Part shown: positions 50,916 through 59,669 of the stretch, in pieces | Numbering within the stretch: the stretch's first letter is position 1 | Layout: each line of letters begins with the position of its first letter | NCBI RefSeq assembly: GCF_000968175.1 | Contig: NZ_FO704551.1 | Span: forward strand, 620,001 to 684,000 | Direction: 5' to 3' | Length of the DNA stretch: 64,000 nucleotides | From: Xenorhabdus poinarii G6 | GTDB taxonomy: Bacteria; Pseudomonadota; Gammaproteobacteria; Enterobacterales; Enterobacteriaceae | Program-made: the position numbers and the translations under genes | Notes under the pieces: generated by a model | What the model was told of the DNA's origin: nothing | The model's input: only the letters and a program-made list of their open reading frames with translations | Databases searched by the model: none

Positions 50916-51559
50916 TGGGAGTCCTCCCCGAGGTTTATGGTATGATGGTGTTTGTTAATTTTCGTTCGTAAATAGCTTTGATTCGTGTTATTAACGAACA
51001 CACCTGTTGGTAATACACTCTTAATCCGGATTCCATTTCTTTTTAGTTGGGAAACTTTGTCTGGATTGTTAGTGACAAGTGTTATCTCGGAAATACCAAG
51101 TGCTTGTAGCATTTCAGCGGCTACGCGGAAGTTTCTCATGTCTTCAGGAAAATTGATCGCTTGGTTAGCTGCGAACGTGTCAAGCCCCTGTGAAATCTGT
51201 AAGTGATATGCATCCAGCTTGTTATACAACCCGATACCTCGCCCTTCCTGACGAAGATAAAGTAGGATGCCACCAAGTTTACCAAGCATAGTAATTGCTT
51301 CGTCTAATTGTTCTCCGCAATCACAACGTTCTGAGCCGAATACATCACCTGTCAGGCACTCAGAATGCACCCGAACATGCGGTGATTTGCTAAGGGGTTC
51401 AAAGACGATTGCAAGATGTTCTCCAATGTCGCAAAGGCCGGAAAACGTTACCATCTCGGCTTCAAATTTCAGTTTACTGGTACGAACATGTATAGGAATT
51501 TTGACGCGGGTACGAACAAATGCGCTTACTATTTTGGGGGGTGTTCTAGCTTCATTCAT
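50912..51559 (-). CDS. toxB: GTP cyclohydrolase II, ToxB-like
   Basis: The 215-residue enzyme opens the imidazole ring of GTP with loss of formate and PPi, giving the diaminopyrimidine used by riboflavin and by 7-azapteridines. The zinc cysteines are present (SECLTGDVFGSERCDCGEQL), as is the GTP site LRQEGRGIGLYNKL and the Arg/Asn-rich C-terminal part (LVTNNPDKVSQLKRNGI). It lacks a DHBP synthase domain. Being first in a four-gene overlapping unit with WD40, methyltransferase and SUMF1 genes, it is a dedicated pathway copy, not riboflavin RibA. The 517 bp upstream hold the promoter. Confidence 0.92.
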   Translation of the reverse strand: MNEARTPPKIVSAFVRTRVKIPIHVRTSKLKFEAEMVTFSGLCDIGEHLAIVFEPLSKSPHVRVHSECLTGDVFGSERCDCGEQLDEAITMLGKLGGILLYLRQEGRGIGLYNKLDAYHLQISQGLDTFAANQAINFPEDMRNFRVAAEMLQALGISEITLVTNNPDKVSQLKRNGIRIKSVLPTGVFVNNTNQSYLRTKINKHHHTINLGEDSQ

Positions 51560-52076
51560 TCTGTGTTTCTCACTGTTAGTAGTTAGTATTTTGTTTAGTC
51601 ACATAAGTTGGCTACTCGCCCATCGTAGAAAACTGCTTCGCAAAAGCTAGCTAGTGCAATAACAGAAACAAAACATTCCAAACTTTTAACCGAAGCAAAA
51701 ATTACAGTTGTGTCAAAATTAGAGATATATAAAGCAAAACTATTCATATCATATTCATTGGGTTCAGTACGATACTATGCCGAACTAACATGGTTATGGT
51801 TAGCTTAACTTATAAGTCCATCATTCCATGAATAAATGGATAATTGGATAAATTGGTTTAATTGTGCAATCTATATCACAAATATTTAGATTTAAAATTG
51901 TTATTATATAAAAATAGATAATTACATTGCCCACACTTTCTTAAGTGTGGGCAATGTGTGTGTAATCCTTTTCCTATTCTTACTTCAATTGAGTGACATG
52001 GGCAGTTCCACAGAGATGATTCATTCACTTATCCCTGAGTAAAATCATTGGATCTGGTTATTTTCAACCCACTCCA
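51560..52076. other. Gene-free region between the cluster and ngrA
   Basis: About 517 AT-rich bases. The left part should hold the promoter of the leftward cluster; the right part ends ngrA transcription. One strong hairpin lies at 51925-51956. Confidence 0.5.
51925..51956 (-). terminator. 14-bp hairpin, probable ngrA terminator
   Basis: Perfect arms cattgcccacactt / aagtgtgggcaatg with a 4-nt loop. On the minus strand it is followed by an AT-rich tail with TTTTT a few bases on. It insulates the cluster promoter from ngrA. Confidence 0.6.
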
Positions 52077-52817
52077 TTAACCCAGTAAATATGTCAATAC
52101 TTGTTGTCGTGGCATCAGGACAAAGTGGCCATGAAATGGCGAACCGGCTTGATATTCCTCAGATAATGTTTGCAGCAATGAGATCGTAATCGTGTGGTCA
52201 CGACAATCAATTGAGGTAATTTCTGCAGCATGAAAATCAAAGAAGCACTTTACATGGGGATAAAGTGCCTTAAATAAACTCTCCTTGAGAGAGAAGGCAA
52301 GGGTGAATGCTTGTGTGAAAGGCAAAGGACATGCTGTTAATAATGCCGCCTCATTGGGATTAATAATACTGCGGGAAACGCTTTCAATCGTCTCTGCTTT
52401 GATCTCTTGTTCAATATCTACGCCGATCATCCGGTATTTATCACGAGTCGCTGCAAATACGATGGCACAGTTGGCTGTATGGGAGATAGAGCCAAGAATA
52501 TTGTCAGGCCAGACGGGAGAACGATCCGGGGCATTGGTGACCTGAAAACCAGGATAACCGAGGTGGTTTAACGCTTGTTGCGTACAGTAACGGGCTGCCA
52601 GATATTCCGCTCGCCGCTTATTGACAGCACTATGTAGCTTCAGTGGGTAGGTAATCCCACATTCATCAAATAATGTATCCCGATAGTAGTCTTGATCAAA
52701 ATATGTCTGTATGACTTGAATATTGGGATGTTCGAATAAGAGGCCTGTTTGTATTTTATGGAAAAAACCATCTGTTATGACAGTCGGTTGGACAGAGGTA
52801 AAAGTCATTTTTTTCAT
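52077..52817 (-). CDS. ngrA: 4'-phosphopantetheinyl transferase, Sfp/EntD type (NgrA)
   Basis: The enzyme transfers phosphopantetheine from CoA to carrier proteins of nonribosomal peptide and polyketide synthases. The 246-residue protein has the EntD-like N-terminal half (RRAEYLAARYCTQQALNHLG) and the catalytic metal-binding motifs GSISHTANCAIVFAA, IGVDIEQ and the FSLKESLFKALYP helix. Photorhabdus NgrA, needed for symbiosis with nematodes and for siderophore and antibiotic synthesis, is of this type. It is a single gene, divergent from galE. The adjacent azapteridine cluster has no carrier proteins and so does not need it. Confidence 0.9.
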   Translation of the reverse strand: MKKMTFTSVQPTVITDGFFHKIQTGLLFEHPNIQVIQTYFDQDYYRDTLFDECGITYPLKLHSAVNKRRAEYLAARYCTQQALNHLGYPGFQVTNAPDRSPVWPDNILGSISHTANCAIVFAATRDKYRMIGVDIEQEIKAETIESVSRSIINPNEAALLTACPLPFTQAFTLAFSLKESLFKALYPHVKCFFDFHAAEITSIDCRDHTITISLLQTLSEEYQAGSPFHGHFVLMPRQQVLTYLLG

Positions 52818-52965
52818 TATCGGATTTTTTGTTGGTTCTGATTATTAAGAAATGGATCATACGAAAATAGCTGTGACCTGATTTTGACATATTTTATTTT
52901 TAATTCACTAATGCGGTGACTCTTTTTATACTCTTGCGCGTTATCTATTTAAAAAAGAGGTCAAC

Positions 52966-53985
52966 GTGGAAATATTAGTAACAGGTGGAATGGGGTATAT
53001 CGGCAGCCATACGTGTGTTCAACTGCTTGAAGCCGGGGTGACACCGATCATCATCGATAATCTGTGCAATGCCAATCGTGAAGTACTGGCACGTATTGCA
53101 GCATTGACAGGTGTGCAGCCTCTGTTTTATGAAGGGGATATTCGTGATGAATCCTTCCTTGATACTCTTTTTGCCCGTCATCAGATTCAATCGGTGATCC
53201 ACTTTGCGGGTTTGAAAGCGGTTGGGGAGTCTGTCGCTAAGCCTATTGAATATTATGATAATAATGTTAATGGAACGCTGGTGTTGGTGCGTAGTATGCA
53301 GAAAGCAGGTGTAAAAAGCATTATTTTTAGCTCATCGGCAACAGTGTATGGTGATCCTGATGTCGTGCCGATAACTGAACAATCTACAGTAGGCAAGACG
53401 ACTAACCCGTATGGCACCAGTAAATATATGGTGGAACGCTGCCTGACTGATCTTTATCATGCAGACAATAATTGGTCTGTGGTGTTGTTGCGTTACTTCA
53501 ATCCCGTTGGTGCTCATCCTGCGGGGATGATGGGGGAAGATCCACAGGGAATTCCTAACAATTTAATGCCTTATATTGCCCAGGTTGCTGTCGGTCGTCG
53601 GGAAAAATTGTCTGTGTATGGCAATGACTATGCGACATTTGATGGTACAGGTGTGCGTGATTATATCCATGTTATGGATTTAGCCGATGGGCATATGGCT
53701 GCATTGAATGTTGTTAGTAAAAAATCGGGGCTGCATATCTACAATTTAGGCACTGGAAAAGGCACCAGCGTGCTGGAAATGGTTGCCGCTTTCAGTCAGG
53801 CCTGTGGTAAGCCTATTCCTTATGAAATTTGCCCACGTCGCCCAGGAGATATTGCGGAATGTTGGTCAAGCCCGGAGAAAGCGCAACGGGAATTGGGCTG
53901 GAAAGCGAATCGGACTATTGTCGAGATGGCGGCGGATGCCTGGCGTTGGCAATCTCAAAACCCGAACGGCTATCAAGGAAACTAA
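52966..53985 (+). CDS. galE: UDP-glucose 4-epimerase
   Basis: GalE interconverts UDP-glucose and UDP-galactose for galactose use and surface polysaccharides. The 339-residue short-chain dehydrogenase-type enzyme has the NAD motif GGMGYIGSH, SSSATVYG and the catalytic YGTSKYMVE (YxxxK). The start is a GTG with AAGAGG upstream. It stands alone here, without galTKM. Confidence 0.96.
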   Translation: MEILVTGGMGYIGSHTCVQLLEAGVTPIIIDNLCNANREVLARIAALTGVQPLFYEGDIRDESFLDTLFARHQIQSVIHFAGLKAVGESVAKPIEYYDNNVNGTLVLVRSMQKAGVKSIIFSSSATVYGDPDVVPITEQSTVGKTTNPYGTSKYMVERCLTDLYHADNNWSVVLLRYFNPVGAHPAGMMGEDPQGIPNNLMPYIAQVAVGRREKLSVYGNDYATFDGTGVRDYIHVMDLADGHMAALNVVSKKSGLHIYNLGTGKGTSVLEMVAAFSQACGKPIPYEICPRRPGDIAECWSSPEKAQRELGWKANRTIVEMAADAWRWQSQNPNGYQGN

Positions 53986-54042
53986 CCAAAATGCTTGTGG
54001 AGTGAGATTGATGAAAAATCACTCCACAAAGCGTGTCTTTTA

Positions 54043-54507
54043 TTATTTTGAAGTGACAGACTTATTCGCCGCTGCAAGCTTCCGTGCCACTTGGCAGGCT
54101 TCGCGCTCACTGGGTTCACGTTCTTTAATGATCTTTGCTGTTTCATCGATGACGGGGAGAGGGAAACCCATATCGTCATAGGCGCTAAAGCCAATCAAAC
54201 GGTAACTGCTTAATGAGCTATTGACGGGGATACGAAACGCTTTCTTTTCCCCGGGCGCTAATGATTCAAATGAATACACAACCAGTACGTTGGGTTCACA
54301 TTGAGCATTCAGAGGCAACACGGCCAGATAACCGCCTGCTACAGGCTGATCGCCTTTATTTTGCAGTGTTCCACCCACAAAAAATTTACCACTGGCGCCC
54401 AGACCCATGTGGAATAATAAATGGGCTTCCCCTTTCGCCCATAACGTCGGGGTAAACATACTGCCTGCCATGAGTATGGTACTGTATATGTAACCGCGCC
54501 ATTTCAT
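54043..54507 (-). CDS. Secreted protein of unknown function, partner of the lipase gene
   Basis: The 154-residue protein has a signal peptide (about 1-24; IYSTILMAGSMFTPTLWA) and a mature domain that looks beta-rich (HLLFHMGLGASGKFFVGGTL, GYLAVLPL, SLAPGEKKAFRIPVNSS), then a helical C terminus (SEREACQVARKLAAANK). It has three Cys or fewer and no lipobox. The start at 54507 is preferred because AGGAG lies 7 nt upstream; an ATG at 54513 would have a 1-nt spacer. It begins 35 bp after the lipase stop on the same strand. It could be an immunity protein, foldase or chaperone of the lipase; no family was recognised. Confidence 0.7.
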   Translation of the reverse strand: MKWRGYIYSTILMAGSMFTPTLWAKGEAHLLFHMGLGASGKFFVGGTLQNKGDQPVAGGYLAVLPLNAQCEPNVLVVYSFESLAPGEKKAFRIPVNSSLSSYRLIGFSAYDDMGFPLPVIDETAKIIKEREPSEREACQVARKLAAANKSVTSK

Positions 54508-54542
54508 CTTCATACTCCTCTTTATCATAGATCTGTCGGTGA

Positions 54543-55397
54543 CTATAAATTAATACAAGAATCAATATCACCGTATTTTGTCACCCTTTTGAAGACGTTC
54601 AAATCTAATCTGGCAATATAGTTGATGAGATAATGGCTACATAACGGCCCGTCTGAAATATCCAGATTGGTTTGCGGATTAAAAGTATTGATATAGTCCA
54701 ATGAGTCATATCCCAGGATTTCAGGTGGAAGATGGGGGATGACATCATCGACATAATTAAACACCGCAAAATGCCTGAAGTTTTGGGTCAGGTGTTTGGA
54801 AAACTCGCTGTTTCCTGGTCTTGGGCAGGCAAATAAGCAGGCTGAGTGATTGGGAGCTAGAGGCCCCATCTCATACATAAGATAAGACGCTATTGCTGCC
54901 CCCAGGCTATGGCCGACTATCGTGAAGGGATTATTTGCCCCGATAAGTTGAGTTATCGCTTCCGCTAATTTCAGATGATCATCATGGTGTGATTTTGGTT
55001 CGACAACCGTTAGTTTCATTGAATCATAAATACTAAAGAATCCCTGGCTGACTGTCACCTTAGGCGAATGACGCCAAGGTGATGCAAACGCAATCACCCC
55101 ATCATGGATATCTTCCAGCAAAATGGCGGGATCGGTTCCACGTATGGCAATGACATATGTTCCTGGTGATGCCCTTTTTTCCGCGACATACCCATAACAG
55201 ACATGATTGGGGAATGCGATTTTGGGGGTGACAGAGAAAGAGAGATCATCCGCTGAGATATAGGCGATAATTTTCCAACCATCTTCTTTAATGCGGGGAT
55301 CGGCCGGGGGCGTTGGATTATTGTCATACTGTTCGTTCATTTTTGCGGCATATAATACCAATGCGGCAAAATTGGCGGCTTCTTTGTAGCTATACAT
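54543..55397 (-). CDS. Lipase class 3 family protein
   Basis: The 284-residue protein is an alpha/beta-hydrolase of the fungal-lipase-like family: YVIAIRGTD (oxyanion strand), the nucleophile elbow TIVGHSLGAAIASYLMY, FACPRPGN, and FNYVDDVIPHLPP with the catalytic Asp; a C-terminal His in GPLCSHYLI can complete the triad. It lacks a signal peptide, so it would need a dedicated route (T6SS or lysis) if it acts outside the cell. AAAGGGG precedes the ATG. A gene for a small secreted protein follows, the arrangement seen for effector lipases with periplasmic immunity proteins. Confidence 0.85.
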   Translation of the reverse strand: MYSYKEAANFAALVLYAAKMNEQYDNNPTPPADPRIKEDGWKIIAYISADDLSFSVTPKIAFPNHVCYGYVAEKRASPGTYVIAIRGTDPAILLEDIHDGVIAFASPWRHSPKVTVSQGFFSIYDSMKLTVVEPKSHHDDHLKLAEAITQLIGANNPFTIVGHSLGAAIASYLMYEMGPLAPNHSACLFACPRPGNSEFSKHLTQNFRHFAVFNYVDDVIPHLPPEILGYDSLDYINTFNPQTNLDISDGPLCSHYLINYIARLDLNVFKRVTKYGDIDSCINL

Positions 55398-55696
55398 CGC
55401 TGCCCCTTTGGTTTGTGATTGGCTGGTGAGGTTTCTGCTTTATGTGAGCTTATTTTGCGTGATTTAAGTGTATGCCATTTTATCGAGTATACCGGGTTAA
55501 AAAAGAGGACATAGCGGATTGAATGACAAGAAATAACGTGTTGGTGATCTATTTTATTTATCAATATCGAATTAGTTAATGCACTTTGGTTATATGTAGT
55601 TTTGATTTGTTCTTTCAATTTGATTGCTATACAGCGTTATTCTTTGCCTATCTGAAAGTTTTATTTGCAAATTTTAACCATGATCAAGAGGCAAAG
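55398..55696. other. Divergent promoter region between lipase and CBS genes
   Basis: About 300 AT-rich bases with no gene. Promoters for both divergent units must lie here. Confidence 0.4.
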
Positions 55697-57067
55697 ATGA
55701 CCGCACCACGTTCGGTTCTTGAACTTATCGGGAATACGCCGCTACTGGAACTTACCCATTTGGATACCGGCCTCTGCCAGTTGTTTATTAAATTGGAAAA
55801 TCAAAATCCGGGGGGTTCGATTAAAGATCGTGTGGCACTCTCAATGATTGAGCAGGCAGAAAACCAGGGGTTATTAAAGCCGGGAGGCATCATTATTGAA
55901 GCTACGGCAGGTAACACCGGGATAGGGCTGGCATTGGTTGCCGCCATGAAGGGCTATAAACTGATTTTAGTTGTACCTGATAAAATGAGCCGGGAAAAGA
56001 TTTATCATCTGCGGGCATTAGGTGCAGATGTGCGCCTGACCCGTTCTGATGTTGGCAAAGGGCATCCAGAGTATTATCAGGATTATGCCCTGCGTTTGGC
56101 GAAAGAAATAAGCGGTGCTTATTATATTGACCAATTCAATAACCCGGCGAATTCCTTTGCGCATGTCGCGACGACGGGACCAGAAATTTGGCGGCAGATG
56201 GAACAGCATGTTGATGCGGTCGTGGTGGGTGTCGGCTCGGGGGGTACCCTGGGGGGGTTAAGCCAGTATTTTAAAGCTGTTTCTCCGCATACGGAATTTG
56301 TTCTCGCTGATCCTCAAGGATCTATTCTTGCCGACTATGTTGAACATGGTCACTATGATGACGCTGGCAGTTGGTTTGTGGAAGGGATTGGCGAAGATTT
56401 TGTCCCACCACTGGGTGATTTTTCTCAGGTTCATTATGCTTATCGTGTTTCGGATGCAGAAGCGTTTGCCAGCGCACGGGAATTGTTGCTAACAGAAGGC
56501 ATTCTGGCGGGTTCTTCGTCAGGGACATTGCTGGCGGCGGCATTACGCTATTGCCGTGCACAGAAAACACCAAAGCGCGTGGTGACACTCGCTTGTGATA
56601 GCGGTAATAAATATTTATCAAAGATGTTTAATGATTACTGGCTATTAGAGCAGGGATTGCGTTCAAAACCACAAGAAAATGATTTGAGCGATTACATTAC
56701 TTATCGTTATCGGGATGGTGCAACAGTGTCCGTTTCTCCGCAAGATACGTTGCAGATCGCTTATGGCCGTATGCGTCTGTATGACATTTCACAGTTGCCT
56801 GTGATTGAGAACGATCAAGTCGTCGGTGTCATTGATGAGTGGGATCTGATGCACACGATTCAGGCTGATTCACGTAATTTTTCTTTACCTGTGACTGAAG
56901 CGATGAGCAGTCAGGTTCATACTCTGAATAAAAAAGCATCACTGGAACAGTTGGTGACCACGTTTGATGCCGGCCATGTGGCTTTGATTGTTGATGATGG
57001 CAATCACTTTCTGGGTCTGGTTACCCGTACCGATGTGCTGAATGCATGGCGTCAACAACTTAATTGA
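55697..57067 (+). CDS. Cystathionine beta-synthase with C-terminal CBS domain pair
   Basis: This PLP enzyme condenses serine and homocysteine to cystathionine, the first step of reverse transsulfuration. The 456-residue protein has the PLP Lys in NPGGSIKDRVAL, EATAGNTGIGLA, VGVGSGGTLGGLSQYF and DSGNKYLSKM, then two CBS domains (about 335-455; ISQLPVIENDQVVGVIDEWD, GHVALIVDDGNHFLGLVTRT) as in eukaryotic-type CBS, though no haem motif is seen. The ATG at 55697 follows AAGAGG. cystathionine gamma-lyase follows 20 bp downstream. Confidence 0.92.
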   Translation: MTAPRSVLELIGNTPLLELTHLDTGLCQLFIKLENQNPGGSIKDRVALSMIEQAENQGLLKPGGIIIEATAGNTGIGLALVAAMKGYKLILVVPDKMSREKIYHLRALGADVRLTRSDVGKGHPEYYQDYALRLAKEISGAYYIDQFNNPANSFAHVATTGPEIWRQMEQHVDAVVVGVGSGGTLGGLSQYFKAVSPHTEFVLADPQGSILADYVEHGHYDDAGSWFVEGIGEDFVPPLGDFSQVHYAYRVSDAEAFASARELLLTEGILAGSSSGTLLAAALRYCRAQKTPKRVVTLACDSGNKYLSKMFNDYWLLEQGLRSKPQENDLSDYITYRYRDGATVSVSPQDTLQIAYGRMRLYDISQLPVIENDQVVGVIDEWDLMHTIQADSRNFSLPVTEAMSSQVHTLNKKASLEQLVTTFDAGHVALIVDDGNHFLGLVTRTDVLNAWRQQLN

Positions 57068-57087
57068 TCTCTTTCAGGAATAAATGA

Positions 57088-58281
57088 ATGACTAAGTTTG
57101 ATAATACTAAGTTTAATAAGACGAAATTTGACACACAAAGCGTTCACGCAGGTTACGTGCCTGATCACACCGGCGCTGTTATGCCGGCAATTTATGCCAC
57201 GTCGACTTATGCCCAACTTGCGCCGGGTCAGCATACTGGGTATGAGTATTCCCGCAGTGGTAACCCGACACGGGATGCGTTGGAGCGTGCGATTGCTGAA
57301 TTGGAGAATGGGACGCGTGGTTATGCTTTTGGCTCTGGACTGGCTGCCAGTTCGACGATTCTGGAGTTACTGGATAAAGACAGCCATATTATTGCAGTCG
57401 ATGATCTCTATGGTGGAACTTACCGGTTGTTGGAGAAAGTGCGTCGCCGGACGGCAGGCCTGAGAGTGACCTATATTGAGGCAGGGGATACGGCGGCACT
57501 GGAAGCGGCAATTCAGCCCGACACTAAAATGATTTGGGTAGAAACACCCACCAATCCATTGCTAAAATTGGCTGATTTAGCCGCGATTGCCCAGATTGCC
57601 CAGCGCCATAATATCATCAGTGTTGCAGATAATACGTTTGCTTCTCCTTACAGCCAGCGGCCACTTGATCTGGGTTTTGATATTGTTGTGCACTCTGCGA
57701 CCAAGTATCTGAATGGTCATTCTGATGTTGTTGCGGGCCTTGCGGTGGTGGGAAATAATGCAGAGTTGGCGGAACAGGTTGCCTTTTTGCAAAATTCTAT
57801 TGGTGGCATTCTTGACCCGTTCAGCAGTTTCCTGGTTTTGCGTGGTATTCGGACATTGGCGCTGCGTATGGAGCGCCATATTGCCAACGCAGAGAAGATT
57901 GCACATTGGCTTGAACAGCAGCCACACGTTGAGAAAATATATTATCCTGGCCTGGTTTCTCATCCTCAGCATGAGCTGGCAAAACGTCAGATGCAAGGCT
58001 TTGGTGGCATGATCTCCATTGTCTTGAAAGGCGATGAAGATTATACGTACCGCGTCATTAAGGCACTGCGATTGTTCACATTAGCAGAAAGTTTAGGGGG
58101 TGTGGAAAGTTTGATTGGTCAGCCATTTAACATGACCCATGCTTCCATTCCATTGGAAAGACGTCTTGCGGCAGGAATTATTCCGCAGCTAATCCGGATA
58201 TCTGTTGGTATTGAAAATGCTGAGGATTTGATAGCGGATTTGTCTCAGGCACTTGAAAGTGCCAGTTTGCCGCAAAAATAA
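57088..58281 (+). CDS. Cystathionine gamma-lyase (Cys/Met metabolism PLP enzyme)
   Basis: The 397-residue enzyme belongs to the Cys/Met-metabolism PLP family (MetB/MetC/CGL). It has GYEYSRSGNPTRDALERAIA, AFGSGLAA, WVETPTNPLLKLADL, VADNTFASPY and the PLP Lys in HSATKYLNGHSDVVAG. Pairing with cystathionine beta-synthase points to gamma-lyase activity (cystathionine to cysteine), not MetB. It starts with a MTKFDNTKFNKTKFDT run in which a short unit is repeated. A strong terminator follows. Confidence 0.9.
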   Translation: MTKFDNTKFNKTKFDTQSVHAGYVPDHTGAVMPAIYATSTYAQLAPGQHTGYEYSRSGNPTRDALERAIAELENGTRGYAFGSGLAASSTILELLDKDSHIIAVDDLYGGTYRLLEKVRRRTAGLRVTYIEAGDTAALEAAIQPDTKMIWVETPTNPLLKLADLAAIAQIAQRHNIISVADNTFASPYSQRPLDLGFDIVVHSATKYLNGHSDVVAGLAVVGNNAELAEQVAFLQNSIGGILDPFSSFLVLRGIRTLALRMERHIANAEKIAHWLEQQPHVEKIYYPGLVSHPQHELAKRQMQGFGGMISIVLKGDEDYTYRVIKALRLFTLAESLGGVESLIGQPFNMTHASIPLERRLAAGIIPQLIRISVGIENAEDLIADLSQALESASLPQK

Positions 58282-58311
58282 AGTCGTAAAAACGGAAATA
58301 ATGAAAAAGTG

Positions 58312-58344
58312 ATGCCAAACGATAGACTTCGTTTGGCATTTTTT
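58312..58344 (+). terminator. Terminator of the CBS-CGL operon
   Basis: An 11-bp perfect stem (atgccaaacga / tcgtttggcat) with a 6-nt loop and a run of six T residues, 30 bp after the stop. Confidence 0.92.
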
Positions 58345-58381
58345 ATCAAAAATGGGTATCTATAATAATAGGCTTCAAGTC

Positions 58382-58408
58382 GCGATATCGGATATCGTTA
58401 GATATCGC
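58382..58408. promoter_or_regulatory. GATATC-rich inverted repeat before the deformylase gene
   Basis: gcgatatc (58382-58389) and its reverse complement gatatcgc (58401-58408) flank a third GATATC (58391-58396). The cluster lies 18 bp upstream of the def-like start, a place where a regulator could act. Confidence 0.4.
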
Positions 58409-58425
58409 TGAGAGAGGATAAGATT

Positions 58426-58932
58426 ATGGCGATTCTAGATATACTCACAATTCCGGATGAAAGGCTGAGACAGAAATGTGTTGATGTCACCGATTTTGAT
58501 AAAGTCCAAACACTGATTGATGACATGCTGGAAACGATGTATGCCACTGATAATGGCATTGGGTTGGCTGCCCCACAAGTCGGTAGGAAGGAGGCCGTTT
58601 TGATCATGGATCTTTCTCCAGAACGAAATCAACCGATGGTTTTAGTTAATCCTGACATTGTTGAGAAAGCGCGCCGTGTGGTGAGTCAGGAAGGCTGTTT
58701 ATCGATTCCGGGCTATTATGCTGATGTTGAACGGTTTGAAAAAGTGAAAGTAGAGGCGTTTGATCGGTATGGTAAGCCTGTTACGGTGGAAAGCGAAGAT
58801 TTTCTGTCAATTGTAATGCAGCACGAAATTGATCATTTGCAGGGGATTATTTTTATTGATTATTTATCCCCACTGAAAAGGCAAATGGCACTGAAAAAAG
58901 TGAAAAAGTATCTCAGTAATAGGGCAAACTAA
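58426..58932 (+). CDS. Peptide deformylase, probable paralogue
   Basis: The 168-residue metalloenzyme removes the N-formyl group from nascent proteins. All three motifs are intact: GIGLAAPQVG, EGCLSIPG (metal Cys) and QHEIDHLQG (metal His pair and Glu). GAGG precedes the start. The housekeeping def gene normally lies beside fmt and rsmB; here the neighbours are the CBS-CGL operon and mutH, so this is probably a second copy. In natural-product producers extra deformylases can give resistance to deformylase inhibitors; that role is only a possibility here. Confidence 0.88.
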   Translation: MAILDILTIPDERLRQKCVDVTDFDKVQTLIDDMLETMYATDNGIGLAAPQVGRKEAVLIMDLSPERNQPMVLVNPDIVEKARRVVSQEGCLSIPGYYADVERFEKVKVEAFDRYGKPVTVESEDFLSIVMQHEIDHLQGIIFIDYLSPLKRQMALKKVKKYLSNRAN

Positions 58933-58988
58933 CGATTTAATTTGCTTCATTAATAAGGTGACTCTTTGTCAGCCACCTTATGCTGGCG

Positions 58989-59669
58989 CTATGGAAAGAA
59001 ATGGCGAGCGAGCAGTGGCGCTGTAAAGTTTTTCTTCAAATAAAATCCTCTGGGCAATGTCATGATTGGCTGACCGTATTCCCCTATCGCTTCTGTTAAT
59101 GCCCGGCTATTTGCCGCTTTGGGGCGTAATTGCAGTACTTCACCATGACGAGCCGTGATGCTCTCGACTTTTCCTAGCACAATAAGATCCATAAGCTCTT
59201 CCCAATCGCGCCGTAACAAGTCTTCCTCAATCGTATTTGGACTCCAAAGTAGCGGGGAGCCTACGCGACGTTCGGAAAGAGGAATGATTCTTTCGCCTTC
59301 AACGGGTATCCACAGAACGCGGGATAACTTGCGTCTGACATGACAGTCTTCCCATGTAATGCCACTGTTGCCGGTTAAGGGAGCCACACAGACAAAGGTG
59401 GTTTCTAATGGAAAGCCGTTGCTGTCCACCGGAATTGTTTTCAGCTCGATACCAATATGGGCAAAATCTTGTTCGGGTTTGCTGCCCGCACTCGCACCTA
59501 AATAATATTCAAGCAACATACCAACCCAACCTTTGTCACGTTTTAAATTGGGGGGAATCGAAAGTTTGGCCTGTGCAGCAAGTTCCCCCATTGATAAGCC
59601 GGCCAGAGCATAAGCGCGATCGAAGAGTTGTTGTTCGTTTTCAGGTGGTATCGGGGGTGTAAAGTACAT
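58989..59669 (-). CDS. mutH: DNA mismatch repair endonuclease MutH
   Basis: MutH nicks the unmethylated strand at hemimethylated GATC sites after activation by MutS and MutL. The 226-residue protein has the D-x(n)-ExK active site in [15 protein letters not shown] and the DNA-binding part [20 protein letters not shown], matching E. coli MutH. Its presence implies Dam-directed mismatch repair. It is convergent with the deformylase gene. Confidence 0.95.
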   Translation of the reverse strand: MYFTPPIPPENEQQLFDRAYALAGLSMGELAAQAKLSIPPNLKRDKGWVGMLLEYYLGASAGSKPEQDFAHIGIELKTIPVDSNGFPLETTFVCVAPLTGNSGITWEDCHVRRKLSRVLWIPVEGERIIPLSERRVGSPLLWSPNTIEEDLLRRDWEELMDLIVLGKVESITARHGEVLQLRPKAANSRALTEAIGEYGQPIMTLPRGFYLKKNFTAPLLARHFFP

